Of a stretch of 64,000 nucleotides of DNA, positions 18,275 through 25,684 are shown one piece after another. Position 1 is the stretch's first letter. Every line of letters starts with the position of its first letter. Both the position numbers and the translations under genes were made by a program. The notes under the pieces were generated by a model. That model did not search any database. It was given only the letters and a program-made list of their open reading frames with translations, and was not told where the DNA came from. The stretch covers positions 1,178,001-1,242,000 of the forward strand of contig CBDDPH010000002.1 in the NCBI GenBank assembly GCA_965232265.1. Direction: 5' to 3'. Source of the stretch: VXRD01 sp965232265. Its GTDB lineage: Bacteria; Latescibacterota; UBA2968.

Positions 18275-19258
18275 TTAAGTCAAGGAGTTTGCTGTAAATG
18301 GCAAGTTGACCACTTCGGCCTCTGATCCGTCGTCCAGGAGTACGCGCTGTCCCGCTTCGTGATAGCTCCGGCGGATGATGGCAAGTGCGATCACGCGATT
18401 GAGGAGAAGCGATTTCACGCAGGTGGTTACCCGTCCAACGGTTTTACCGTTGACTGTGATATTGCCACAAACAGGCGTATTGCCGATTAGGCCGGTTAGA
18501 TAGCGGCGGGGGCGTCCCCGAAAGTGCATTTTGGCGATTACCTCTTGCCCAATGTAGCATCCCTTGTCAAAATCGACTGCGCGATTTAAACCAACTTCGA
18601 GGGGCGCGACTGATTCATCGATCTCGGCGCCATAACGGGGAATGCCAGCTTCAACCCGCAATATTTCCTCCACTTGCCAGCCGATTGGCGTTCCGCCTGC
18701 TGTGACGAGTGCCCGCCGCAATGAATCGGCACGGTCTTGAGCAATGCGGAGATCACAACCCGGTTCGCCCGTGTATGATCGCGCGGTGACCCAAATTGGG
18801 ATGCCTTCAAATTTGCGTATAATCGTATGATGTTCGGGGAGGTCAACAGGTACGCGCCCGACAACCCGACTGACTAATTCATAGGCCGCGGGACCCTGTA
18901 CCCCAAAAATGGCCCAGGCGTCGGATTCGTCCGATAGTGCGACATCATCGGCGATCAGATAGCGGTCCAGGGTTTCAATTAGCTTTGTCGCAAGTTCCGG
19001 TTCTGTTTCCATATAGATACAATCTCGTAAGCGGTGGACCCAAACATCTAATAGCGTTTGTCCTCGCGCCGATGTGACTGCGGCGTAATTGCCCTCATTT
19101 TCGGCGAGGGATTCAACGGTATTGGTCACCATGCCGTGCAAAAATCTCAGACAATCCGCGCCTTCTGCACGCACTTTGCCCCGCTTGCTGCGGTTGAATA
19201 TCCCCGCGTTTTCTCGAACGGCGCGGTACTGTGTTTCCACATTTCGATGCGATGACAT
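18275..19258 (-). CDS. ygfZ: YgfZ/GcvT-fold folate-binding protein
   Basis: 327 residues with the GcvT-like fold; the diagnostic KGCYIGQE (YgfZ motif KGCYxGQE) is present, followed by FRGRPRRYLTG. YgfZ helps maintain Fe-S enzymes such as MiaB in a folate-dependent way, which fits the nearby folate genes and the Fe-S enzymes miaB, lipA and queG. ATG start with GGAGG upstream. First gene of the operon running to panC; strong promoter at 19296-19325. Confidence 0.92.
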   Translation of the reverse strand: MSSHRNVETQYRAVRENAGIFNRSKRGKVRAEGADCLRFLHGMVTNTVESLAENEGNYAAVTSARGQTLLDVWVHRLRDCIYMETEPELATKLIETLDRYLIADDVALSDESDAWAIFGVQGPAAYELVSRVVGRVPVDLPEHHTIIRKFEGIPIWVTARSYTGEPGCDLRIAQDRADSLRRALVTAGGTPIGWQVEEILRVEAGIPRYGAEIDESVAPLEVGLNRAVDFDKGCYIGQEVIAKMHFRGRPRRYLTGLIGNTPVCGNITVNGKTVGRVTTCVKSLLLNRVIALAIIRRSYHEAGQRVLLDDGSEAEVVNLPFTANSLT

Positions 19259-19295
19259 ATATCTTATCCTCCTATTGCCTAATTGGGGTAATATC

Positions 19296-19325
19296 TATAT
19301 ACTTTGAAAATGCCGTTTTTGTCAA
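19296..19325 (-). promoter_or_regulatory. Sigma70-type promoter for ygfZ-folB-folK-dnk-panB-panC
   Basis: Minus-strand TTGACA (19320-19325), 18-base spacer, TATATA (19296-19301), about 40 bases from the ygfZ start, in the divergent gap with the quinone oxidoreductase gene. Confidence 0.8.
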
Positions 19326-19364
19326 AGGATTCTTATTCTCATCACAAATCAAAAGGAGATTCGT

Positions 19365-20333
19365 GTGAAAGCCATTCGCATATCGCAATACGGTGGTGCT
19401 GAAGTTTTGAGTTTTGAAGATGTTGATGTCGCAGATCCGGGCGAGGGACAGGTGCGGATTACCATAGAAGCCGCGGGTGTCAACTTTATCGACACCTATC
19501 ACCGCACAGGTCTCTATCCTCTGGATTTGCCGTTGACGCTGGGTCTGGAAGGCGCTGGCATCGTGAACGCGGTGGGCGCAGGAGTTTCGGATTTGACCGA
19601 GGGAGACCGCGTGGCATGGAAGAGTGTGGCGGGTTCTTATGCCGAGCAAGTTGTCGCAGACGAAGCCGAGGTGGTCAAAATTCCCTCAGATGTCGCCACC
19701 AAAACCGCAGCCGCGGTGATGTTGCAAGGGTTGACCGCGCATTATCTGGTCAATAGCACCTATCCGGTTCGAGAAGGCGATACCTGCCTCATCCACGCAG
19801 CCGCAGGGGGTGTTGGTCTTTTGCTCGTACAGATGGCAAAAATGCGCGGGGCGCGGGTTATTGGCACCACATCGACCGAAGAAAAAGCGGCTCTGGCACG
19901 GGGTGCTGGTGCCGATGATATTGTTCTTTATACCGAACGGGATTTTGAAGCCGAAGTTCTGCGCCTCACAGATGGTCAGGGCGTGGAGGTGGTTTACGAT
20001 TCCGTTGCCCAGGCCACCTGGGAGAAAAGCATCAATTGCCTCAAGCCGCGCGGTTATATGGTCTTTTTTGGCAATGCCAGTGGGCCGGTTCCGCCAATTG
20101 ATCCCCTGCTTCTGTCGCAAAAAGGATCTATTTATCTCACGCGACCGACGCTCAATAGCTACACGCAGACCCGAGAAGAATATCTCCAGCGCACCAGCGA
20201 GGTTATGGGCTGGATTCAAGACGGCAGTCTGGATGTGCGTATTGGCGAAGCGCATCCGCTTGAAAATACGGCTGAAGCACATAACCGCCTCGAAGGTCGG
20301 CAGACGACGGGGAAAGTGTTGTTGATTCCGTAA
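19365..20333 (+). CDS. NADPH:quinone oxidoreductase, zeta-crystallin/QOR type
   Basis: 322-residue zinc-free medium-chain dehydrogenase. N-terminal GroES-like domain with GVNFIDTYHRTGLYPL, Rossmann domain with AAAGGVGLL (about 145-153), and the family SGPVPPIDPLLL segment followed by SIYLTRPTL. The zinc cysteines of alcohol dehydrogenases are absent, as expected. GTG start with AAAGGAG upstream. Transcribed divergently from ygfZ; probably single or joined with the Nudix gene. Confidence 0.92.
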   Translation: MKAIRISQYGGAEVLSFEDVDVADPGEGQVRITIEAAGVNFIDTYHRTGLYPLDLPLTLGLEGAGIVNAVGAGVSDLTEGDRVAWKSVAGSYAEQVVADEAEVVKIPSDVATKTAAAVMLQGLTAHYLVNSTYPVREGDTCLIHAAAGGVGLLLVQMAKMRGARVIGTTSTEEKAALARGAGADDIVLYTERDFEAEVLRLTDGQGVEVVYDSVAQATWEKSINCLKPRGYMVFFGNASGPVPPIDPLLLSQKGSIYLTRPTLNSYTQTREEYLQRTSEVMGWIQDGSLDVRIGEAHPLENTAEAHNRLEGRQTTGKVLLIP

Positions 20334-20386
20334 ATCGGTGAGACGTGAGAGGCCGCCCATCCCTACCCCGACTGCGAGATTTGATG

Positions 20387-20410
20387 AACTGCTGGCGAGA
20401 CGTCGCAGTT
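20387..20410. repeat. Dispersed palindrome copy (a)
   Basis: AACTGC (20387-20392) and GCAGTT (20405-20410) with a 12-base loop. The flank 20337-20350 contains TGAGACGTGAGA, a word found reverse-complemented next to copy (d) at 58760-58775. Confidence 0.5.
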
Positions 20411-20430
20411 GTAACCAGTCCCATAAATAT

Positions 20431-20940
20431 ATGTGTATCGAGACTCACACCACGCTGATTCTGCTCGTGAGAGCCTGCCCCTGCGGGGGTAAGCAGGGGG
20501 GCGATCCCATAACCCGTGTTTTGCTCGGCTACAAAAAACGCGGGTTTGGCGCAGGGAAATACACGGGTATTGGCGGGAAAATTGAACCCGGCGAAACGGT
20601 GCGTGCAGCCGCTGTGCGCGAAATGCGTGAAGAAACCGGCGTTGTGATGTCGCCTCATGACCTTGTGGATGCCGGGCATGTGGCGTTTTATTTTCCCGCC
20701 CGTCCCCAGTGGAATCTCACGACCCGTATTTTTATTGGCCGCAGGTGGCAGGGCGAGCCGATAGAAACCGGGGAAATACGCCCCGTGTGGTTTGAAGTCA
20801 ATCACCTGCCCTTTAATACGATGTGGGATGATGCCGCCTATTGGTATCCTTATGTGTTGGAGAACAAGCACGTCAGAGCAACATTTACATTTTCCACTGA
20901 CTGCAAAACCGTCGCGACCAGCGAGATTGAGATGTGGTAA
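20431..20940 (+). CDS. Nudix hydrolase, MTH1/MutT-like
   Basis: 169 residues from MCIETHTTLILL. Complete Nudix box from GGKIEPGET (about 48-56) through REMREETG (about 63-70), with MTH1-like surroundings (GFGAGKYTGIGGK and WDDAAYWYP). This suggests sanitising oxidised purine nucleotides (8-oxo-dGTP type), inferred from MTH1 similarity. The start was set at 20431 because the longer frame would translate the palindromic repeat at 20387-20410. A Gly/Cys-rich loop (about 16-25) is atypical. Confidence 0.85.
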   Translation: MCIETHTTLILLVRACPCGGKQGGDPITRVLLGYKKRGFGAGKYTGIGGKIEPGETVRAAAVREMREETGVVMSPHDLVDAGHVAFYFPARPQWNLTTRIFIGRRWQGEPIETGEIRPVWFEVNHLPFNTMWDDAAYWYPYVLENKHVRATFTFSTDCKTVATSEIEMW

Positions 20941-20957
20941 GTTGTATGTTTTTTTTC

Positions 20958-20987
20958 TTGACTCTTGTGGTGGAATTATTATATATC
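20958..20987 (+). promoter_or_regulatory. Sigma70-type promoter for the sigma factor gene
   Basis: TTGACT (20958-20963), 18-base spacer, TATATC (20982-20987), about 60 bases before the start. Confidence 0.7.
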
Positions 20988-21048
20988 AGGACGTTTGATA
21001 AATGAAACTTAACAGACTCTTTACTTTCTCTTTAATGAGGTGATTGTT

Positions 21049-21900
21049 TTGACTACATCGCCCAGAAGTGTTCCCAAAGATGCACTGCATCACTATCTCG
21101 AAGATGTGGCTTCGTCTCAACCCCTGTCTTCCGAAGAGGAAGTTGCGCTCGCTGTTCGCATTCGCAAAGGCGATCAGGAAGCGCGGGCAAAACTCATTGA
21201 AGCCAATTTGCGCTTTGTGATTACTGTGGCCTACGAATATCAAAATCAGGGCGTACCGGTCGTGGATCTCATCAGCGCGGGAAATGTGGGGTTGATCACC
21301 GCGGCAGAGCGTTTTGACGAGACGAGGGGATTTAAGTTTATCTCTTATGCTGTTTGGTGGATTCGCCAATCTATTTTGCAAACTCTGGCAGAACACGCTC
21401 GGGTCGTGCGGCTTCCGCTCAATCGCGTGGAATTGCTCAGACGCATATCTCGCTGTAAAAACAACCAGAAGCAAGAGTCTTCCACGCGCACTGCCGAAGA
21501 AGAAATTGCCGAAGAATTGGATATTCCGGTGGCGCAAGTTACGGATATTCTCACGAGTGGGCAGCGCACCTTGTCTCTGGATACGTCTCTTGGCGATGGG
21601 GAAAATAGCCTTCTTGAAATGATGCCCGATAACTCTCAAGAGTCGCCAGATGCAATGGCATTGAGAAATACCCTCAAAGCTGAAATCTCAAATGCTTTGA
21701 GCACCCTCGATGAGCGCGAGCAAAAAGTGATCCGGCTCTATTTTGGATTGGGCGGCGGCACAGAGATGACGCTGGAAGAAATTGGCAAGCAATTTCGCCT
21801 GACGCGCGAACGCATTCGGCAAATTAAAGAAAAAGCACTCCGAAAGTTGCGCCATCCCACGCGCGGGCGAAAGCTGATGCCCTATGCGGAAGATACGTGA
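21049..21900 (+). CDS. RNA polymerase sigma-70 factor, small RpoD-like
   Basis: About 283 residues with region 1.2 (DALHHYLEDVASSQPLSSEEE), region 2 (NLRFVITVAYEYQNQGVPVVDLISAGNVGL, RFDETRGFKFISYAVWWIRQSI), region 3, and region 4 with helix-turn-helix TLEEIGKQFRLTRERIRQIKEKAL. It lacks the long N-terminal 1.1 and non-conserved regions of E. coli RpoD; this compact form is the usual primary sigma of FCB-group bacteria. Start: TTG at 21049 with AGGTGA upstream is favoured; a GTG at 21040 in frame has no site. Its 3' end overlaps the convergent murD by 19 bases. Confidence 0.92.
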   Translation: MTTSPRSVPKDALHHYLEDVASSQPLSSEEEVALAVRIRKGDQEARAKLIEANLRFVITVAYEYQNQGVPVVDLISAGNVGLITAAERFDETRGFKFISYAVWWIRQSILQTLAEHARVVRLPLNRVELLRRISRCKNNQKQESSTRTAEEEIAEELDIPVAQVTDILTSGQRTLSLDTSLGDGENSLLEMMPDNSQESPDAMALRNTLKAEISNALSTLDEREQKVIRLYFGLGGGTEMTLEEIGKQFRLTRERIRQIKEKALRKLRHPTRGRKLMPYAEDT

Positions 21901-23255
21901 ATATTACACCTCAATTTCTCCACCCATTCTCGAAATCGCTCACCGCGCTCTTCAAAATTGCGAAACTGATCGTAACTCGCCGATGCTGGCGATAGCAATA
22001 CCACATCGCCAGCTTGTGCGAGGCTTGTCGCGCAGCCCATCGCTTCTTCCAAATTTTCTACGCGGTGAATATTGGTTTTCCCTTTTGCCGTTGCCGCAAT
22101 CGCATCCCCGGTTTCGCCCATCACAATCAGATGTGCGACCTTTTCCGCTATTACCCCTCCCAAATTGTCATACGCAATTCCCTTATCGTAGCCGCCTGCG
22201 ATCAGCACGATCGGTTTGCTGTATGCCATGAGCGCTGTCCGCGTGCGGTCGGGACTCGTGGCTATTGAGTCGTTCACATAGAGAACGCCCTGTACTTCTG
22301 CCACTTGCTCCAATCTGTGTGGCATGCCCCGAAATGTCTGCAAGACCTCGGCGATATTTTCTTCAGATACGCCGCTTATGATCGCTGCACCCGTAGCCGC
22401 CAGTGCGTTGGCGAGGTTGTGCCGCCCGCGCAAGGATAGGGTATCTACTGGACAGACGGTTCGCGTCTCGCCTCCGATTGTGTGTTGAATTTTTCCCCCG
22501 CGGACAAATATATCCCCTTCGCCTTCAACGGCAAATACCACCCGCTGTCCCGCGCCCGTCCAACGAGACACTTCGGCATCTTCTCCGTTGACAATCGTCC
22601 AGTCGCTTTTTGTCTGGTGCATGACGATTTGTTGCTTGGCTTGTCGATACGCTTGTAGCGATCCGTGAACGTCGATGTGATTTGGCGCGAAGTTGGTCGT
22701 GACGGCGATGTGGGGGCTCCACGGCTGCTCGCCCAATCGGTCGAGTTGAAAGCTCGATAATTCCAGTACGATGGGTACATCGGCGTGTAGCAGGTCCAAT
22801 TCATCGAGTAACGATCCCCCAATATTGCCGCCGATTTGCGTGCGTTTGTCTTTTCGCTTGAGCATTGCTCCTATGAGCGAGGTCGTCGTGGTTTTGCCAC
22901 TGCTGCCCGTTATGCCGATTATGGGCGCGGGACAGCGTTCGACAAATAGGCAGATTTCCGATGTGATGGGCACGCCCGCAGATTCTGCGATTTTCAAGTA
23001 TGGCGATGATCGGGGGACTGCGGGATTGGCGACTATTAAATCTGCGTCCCGAAAATCCGTTTCTTCGTGCCCGCCCAGCTTATAGGCGATGGGTAATCCA
23101 TTTAGGGCGCGTACCGAAGCGCGCAGGTCTTTTTCAGGGCGCAAGTCCGTCACTGTCACCACCGCGCCTTCGCGTACCAGAAAACGCACGGCTCCCACGC
23201 CCCCGCCAAATAATCCCAATCCCATTACTGTGACGCGCTGGCCTTTTAAGTTCAC
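21882..23255 (-). CDS. murD: UDP-N-acetylmuramoyl-L-alanine--D-glutamate ligase
   Basis: ATP-dependent addition of D-Glu to UDP-MurNAc-L-Ala. N-terminal Rossmann-like MGLGLFGGG, P-loop GITGSSGKTTTTS, central NFAPNHIDVHGS and C-terminal NDSIATSPDRT and AGGYDKG are typical of MurD. GTG start at 23255 preceded by GGAG; upstream in-frame codons would read through a palindromic repeat (23276-23328) and are rejected. Its final 19 bases overlap the sigma factor gene tail to tail. Confidence 0.94.
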   Translation of the reverse strand: MNLKGQRVTVMGLGLFGGGVGAVRFLVREGAVVTVTDLRPEKDLRASVRALNGLPIAYKLGGHEETDFRDADLIVANPAVPRSSPYLKIAESAGVPITSEICLFVERCPAPIIGITGSSGKTTTTSLIGAMLKRKDKRTQIGGNIGGSLLDELDLLHADVPIVLELSSFQLDRLGEQPWSPHIAVTTNFAPNHIDVHGSLQAYRQAKQQIVMHQTKSDWTIVNGEDAEVSRWTGAGQRVVFAVEGEGDIFVRGGKIQHTIGGETRTVCPVDTLSLRGRHNLANALAATGAAIISGVSEENIAEVLQTFRGMPHRLEQVAEVQGVLYVNDSIATSPDRTRTALMAYSKPIVLIAGGYDKGIAYDNLGGVIAEKVAHLIVMGETGDAIAATAKGKTNIHRVENLEEAMGCATSLAQAGDVVLLSPASASYDQFRNFEERGERFREWVEKLRCNIHVSSA

Positions 23256-23275
23256 GGGAAGTCTCCAGGTGTCGA

Positions 23276-23328
23276 TAGGTGCGGGTTTCGAGTGGTGTTC
23301 AACTGCGTAGCAGTTCAACCCGCACCTA
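23276..23328. repeat. Dispersed palindrome copy (b)
   Basis: Outer 12-bp inverted repeat TAGGTGCGGGTT (23276-23287) with 23317-23328, enclosing AACTGC (23301-23306) and GCAGTT (23310-23315). It fills the murD-moxR gap. The outer arm recurs at 32048-32071 and the inner arm at 20387, 31984 and 58760. Confidence 0.7.
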
Positions 23329-24315
23329 CTATTCCTCTAACAATTGATCGATGAGATCGACCGGGGTGATGCCCTCGGCTTCGGCATTGAAATTTGTGAC
23401 GAGGCGATGGCGCAAGACGGGTTTGGCGACAAAAGAGACGTCGGCGATAGACGGTGCAAAGCGTCCGCTGAGTACGGCACGCGCTTTGGCGCCCAGGATG
23501 AGGCATTGGGAGGCGCGCGGGCCTGCGCCCCATCTGAGCATGTTGCCGATGGATGTGTCTGCATTTTGAGGGCGGGTTTTGCGGACGAGATCTACCGCGT
23601 GATCTACGATGTGATCGGCTACTGGAACTTTGCGGATGAGTTGCTGGAGGTTGCGAATTTGTTCGGCGTTGATTACGGGCTGCACGTCATAGGTTTGGGC
23701 ACCTGTGGTGGCTTTGACAATGGCGCGTTCTTCTTCCTGGGTGGGATAATCAATCCACAGGTTAAATATGAAGCGGTCGAGTTGGGCTTCGGGCAAGGGA
23801 TAAGTGCCTTCCTGTTCGATGGGATTTTGAGTGGCCAGGACAAAGAACGGTTCTTCGAGGCGAAAGGTTCCCCCCCCGGCGGTGACTTCGTGTTCTTGCA
23901 TGGCCTGCAATAAGGCGGCCTGGGTTTTGGGCGGGGTGCGGTTGATTTCGTCGGCGAGGATGATGTTGGCAAATAAGGGACCTTTGACAAAGCGAAATGT
24001 TTTGTGTCCGGTGGTCTGGTCTTCTTCGAGGAGTTCTGTGCCCGTGATGTCTGAAGGCATGAGGTCGGGGGTAAATTGGATGCGGCTGAAGGACAGGTCA
24101 AGCGCACGCGCGAGGGTGCTGATGAGGAGTGTTTTGGCAAGGCCGGGCACACCGACGAGCAAACAATGGCCCCCGCAGAGGAGGGCGATGAGTAGTTGAT
24201 CGACGATTTCCCGCTGTCCAATAATGACTTTGCCAATTTCGGCGACGATCTGGTGATATGCGGTTTTTAATTCTTCAACGGCCTGGAGGTCTTCATGAGG
24301 TGATGCTTCGGGCAT
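23329..24315 (-). CDS. MoxR-family AAA+ ATPase
   Basis: 328 residues from MPEASPHEDL. Walker A GVPGLAKT (about 55-62), Walker B IILADEINR, sensor-1 LATQNPIEQEGTYPLPEAQLDRF, then the C-terminal lid. MoxR ATPases act as chaperones for partners with DUF58 or von Willebrand domains, usually encoded next door; none is adjacent here. SD AAAGGA at 24315. Terminal gene of the minus-strand cluster with the secreted, TPR, DUF4175 and DUF4159 genes. Confidence 0.93.
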   Translation of the reverse strand: MPEASPHEDLQAVEELKTAYHQIVAEIGKVIIGQREIVDQLLIALLCGGHCLLVGVPGLAKTLLISTLARALDLSFSRIQFTPDLMPSDITGTELLEEDQTTGHKTFRFVKGPLFANIILADEINRTPPKTQAALLQAMQEHEVTAGGGTFRLEEPFFVLATQNPIEQEGTYPLPEAQLDRFIFNLWIDYPTQEEERAIVKATTGAQTYDVQPVINAEQIRNLQQLIRKVPVADHIVDHAVDLVRKTRPQNADTSIGNMLRWGAGPRASQCLILGAKARAVLSGRFAPSIADVSFVAKPVLRHRLVTNFNAEAEGITPVDLIDQLLEE

Positions 24316-24328
24316 TTTGTTTCCTTTC

Positions 24329-25684
24329 TCAGGTTTTGCGTTTTTCTTTTTTCGCCGCCGGAAAGAGAATATTGTTGAGGATGAGGCGATAGCCCGGCGA
24401 ATTTTTGTGTAGCGCGAGTTGCGTGGGCGGGTCGTTGACAAAGTGCTGATAGTCTTCCGGATCGTGTCCCGCATAAAATGTGAACGTGCCTTTGCCGATG
24501 TTGCCGTGGATGTATTTGACGTGGTCCGTGCCGGGGATATCGCCCATAATGGTGACGGATTTTTTGATGCTATTTTTGCGAAAGGCCGTGGTTTGGCCCA
24601 AAAAGCCGGGGACAATAGGCGTGTGGTTTTGCGTGAGCATGGTGGGCACGGGATCGTATTTTGCCGAGAATTCAAATAGGGAGAAGGCGTCGATGTCGGC
24701 ATTTCTAATCTGGCTCATTTCAATGGGCGACAGGTCGATATCGGCGTGTTCGTACTCGAGGGGGTCCATAACGAGGTTGAAGTTTTCAAAGGCTACTGTG
24801 CGCGAGAAATCGAGCTTTTGACGCGCCTGTGGGTCTGCGGGGTCGCCGTCGTAAACGCTATCGACAATGTCGATTCCGCGTGCTGCAAGGGCAATGTCAA
24901 AGGTATCGGTGGCCGAGCACATGGCAAAGAGAAAGCCGCCCTGTGTGACGTAGTTGTAAATGGCCTGTGCGACCGCGCCTTTGAGGTGGGCTACTTTGGC
25001 AAAGCCCAATTTGCCAGCGAGGGCTTTGAATCCGGCCTGTTGTTGGCGGTACCAGAGGGTGTGACCGTGGCTGCGATAAAATTTGCCGTATTGTCCCGTG
25101 AAGTCTTCGTGGTGCAGGTGTAGCCAATCGAAGTTTTCGAGTTTGCCCATGATAACTTCTTCGTCCCACAAGGTGGTATAGGGGATTTCCGCATACGTGA
25201 GCGCCAGTGTGACGGCGTCGTCCCAGGGCTGTTTGTTCGGAGGGGTATAGACTGCGATGCGAGGGGCTTTTTCAAGGCGCATGCGATTCATGTTGCCGGA
25301 TTCAATATCGGCGTAGATGCGCGTGGCCTGCGCGGCTGAGATGGCCTGGAATGAGACAGCGCGTATTCGGGCTTCTCGCGCGATGGTTTCGTGGTTGTCC
25401 ATGAGAAAGGACCCGCCGCGGTAGTTGAGCAACCACTCGACGGAATGCCCCTGCTGCAATGCCCAATACGCAATGCCATAAGCTTTGAGGTGATCGGTTT
25501 GCGAGATGTCCATGGGGATGAGGATTTTGCCGACATTCGCGCTTCCGCCACCAATCGCCGCGGTGCAGGGAGATGATGTCACTATAATGAAGAGCAAGGT
25601 GAGAAGTGTGAAGTGAGAAGTATGAAGTGTGAAATGCGTGAGGCTTGAGTTTCGCATCTCACTTTTTTGCCGTTTCAATATCAT
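24329..25684 (-). CDS. Conserved secreted protein of the MoxR/DUF4175 cluster, function unknown
   Basis: 451 residues. Possible signal peptide (about 10-42) followed by KILIPMDISQTDHLKAYGIAYW and WLLNYRGGSF, then a mixed alpha/beta body with FLFAMCSATDTFDIALAARG and YAGHDPEDYQHF. From memory, homologues in FCB genomes sometimes carry the label asparagine synthetase B, but I see no glutaminase or synthetase motif and would not use it. The start overlaps the TPR gene stop by 4 bases (ATGA). The signal-peptide coding bases coincide with a tandem intergenic-type repeat (25594-25650). Confidence 0.7.
   Translation of the reverse strand: MILKRQKSEMRNSSLTHFTLHTSHFTLLTLLFIIVTSSPCTAAIGGGSANVGKILIPMDISQTDHLKAYGIAYWALQQGHSVEWLLNYRGGSFLMDNHETIAREARIRAVSFQAISAAQATRIYADIESGNMNRMRLEKAPRIAVYTPPNKQPWDDAVTLALTYAEIPYTTLWDEEVIMGKLENFDWLHLHHEDFTGQYGKFYRSHGHTLWYRQQQAGFKALAGKLGFAKVAHLKGAVAQAIYNYVTQGGFLFAMCSATDTFDIALAARGIDIVDSVYDGDPADPQARQKLDFSRTVAFENFNLVMDPLEYEHADIDLSPIEMSQIRNADIDAFSLFEFSAKYDPVPTMLTQNHTPIVPGFLGQTTAFRKNSIKKSVTIMGDIPGTDHVKYIHGNIGKGTFTFYAGHDPEDYQHFVNDPPTQLALHKNSPGYRLILNNILFPAAKKEKRKT
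25594..25650. repeat. GAAGTGTGA-type tandem repeat inside a signal-peptide coding region
   Basis: Imperfect tandem units such as GTGAGAAGTGTGAAGTGAGA. The same wording, reverse-complemented, occurs in intergenic DNA at 35868-35896. Here it is translated on the minus strand as the Thr/His/Phe/Leu-rich start of the secreted protein. Confidence 0.6.

Noticed and set aside
23256..23318. N-terminal extension of MurD
   Set aside because: It would translate a palindromic repeat; the family start is at the GTG with GGAG upstream.
24316..24702. N-terminal extension of the MoxR frame
   Set aside because: It is low-complexity out-of-frame reading of the upstream secreted-protein gene; the ATG at 24315 has a good Shine-Dalgarno.
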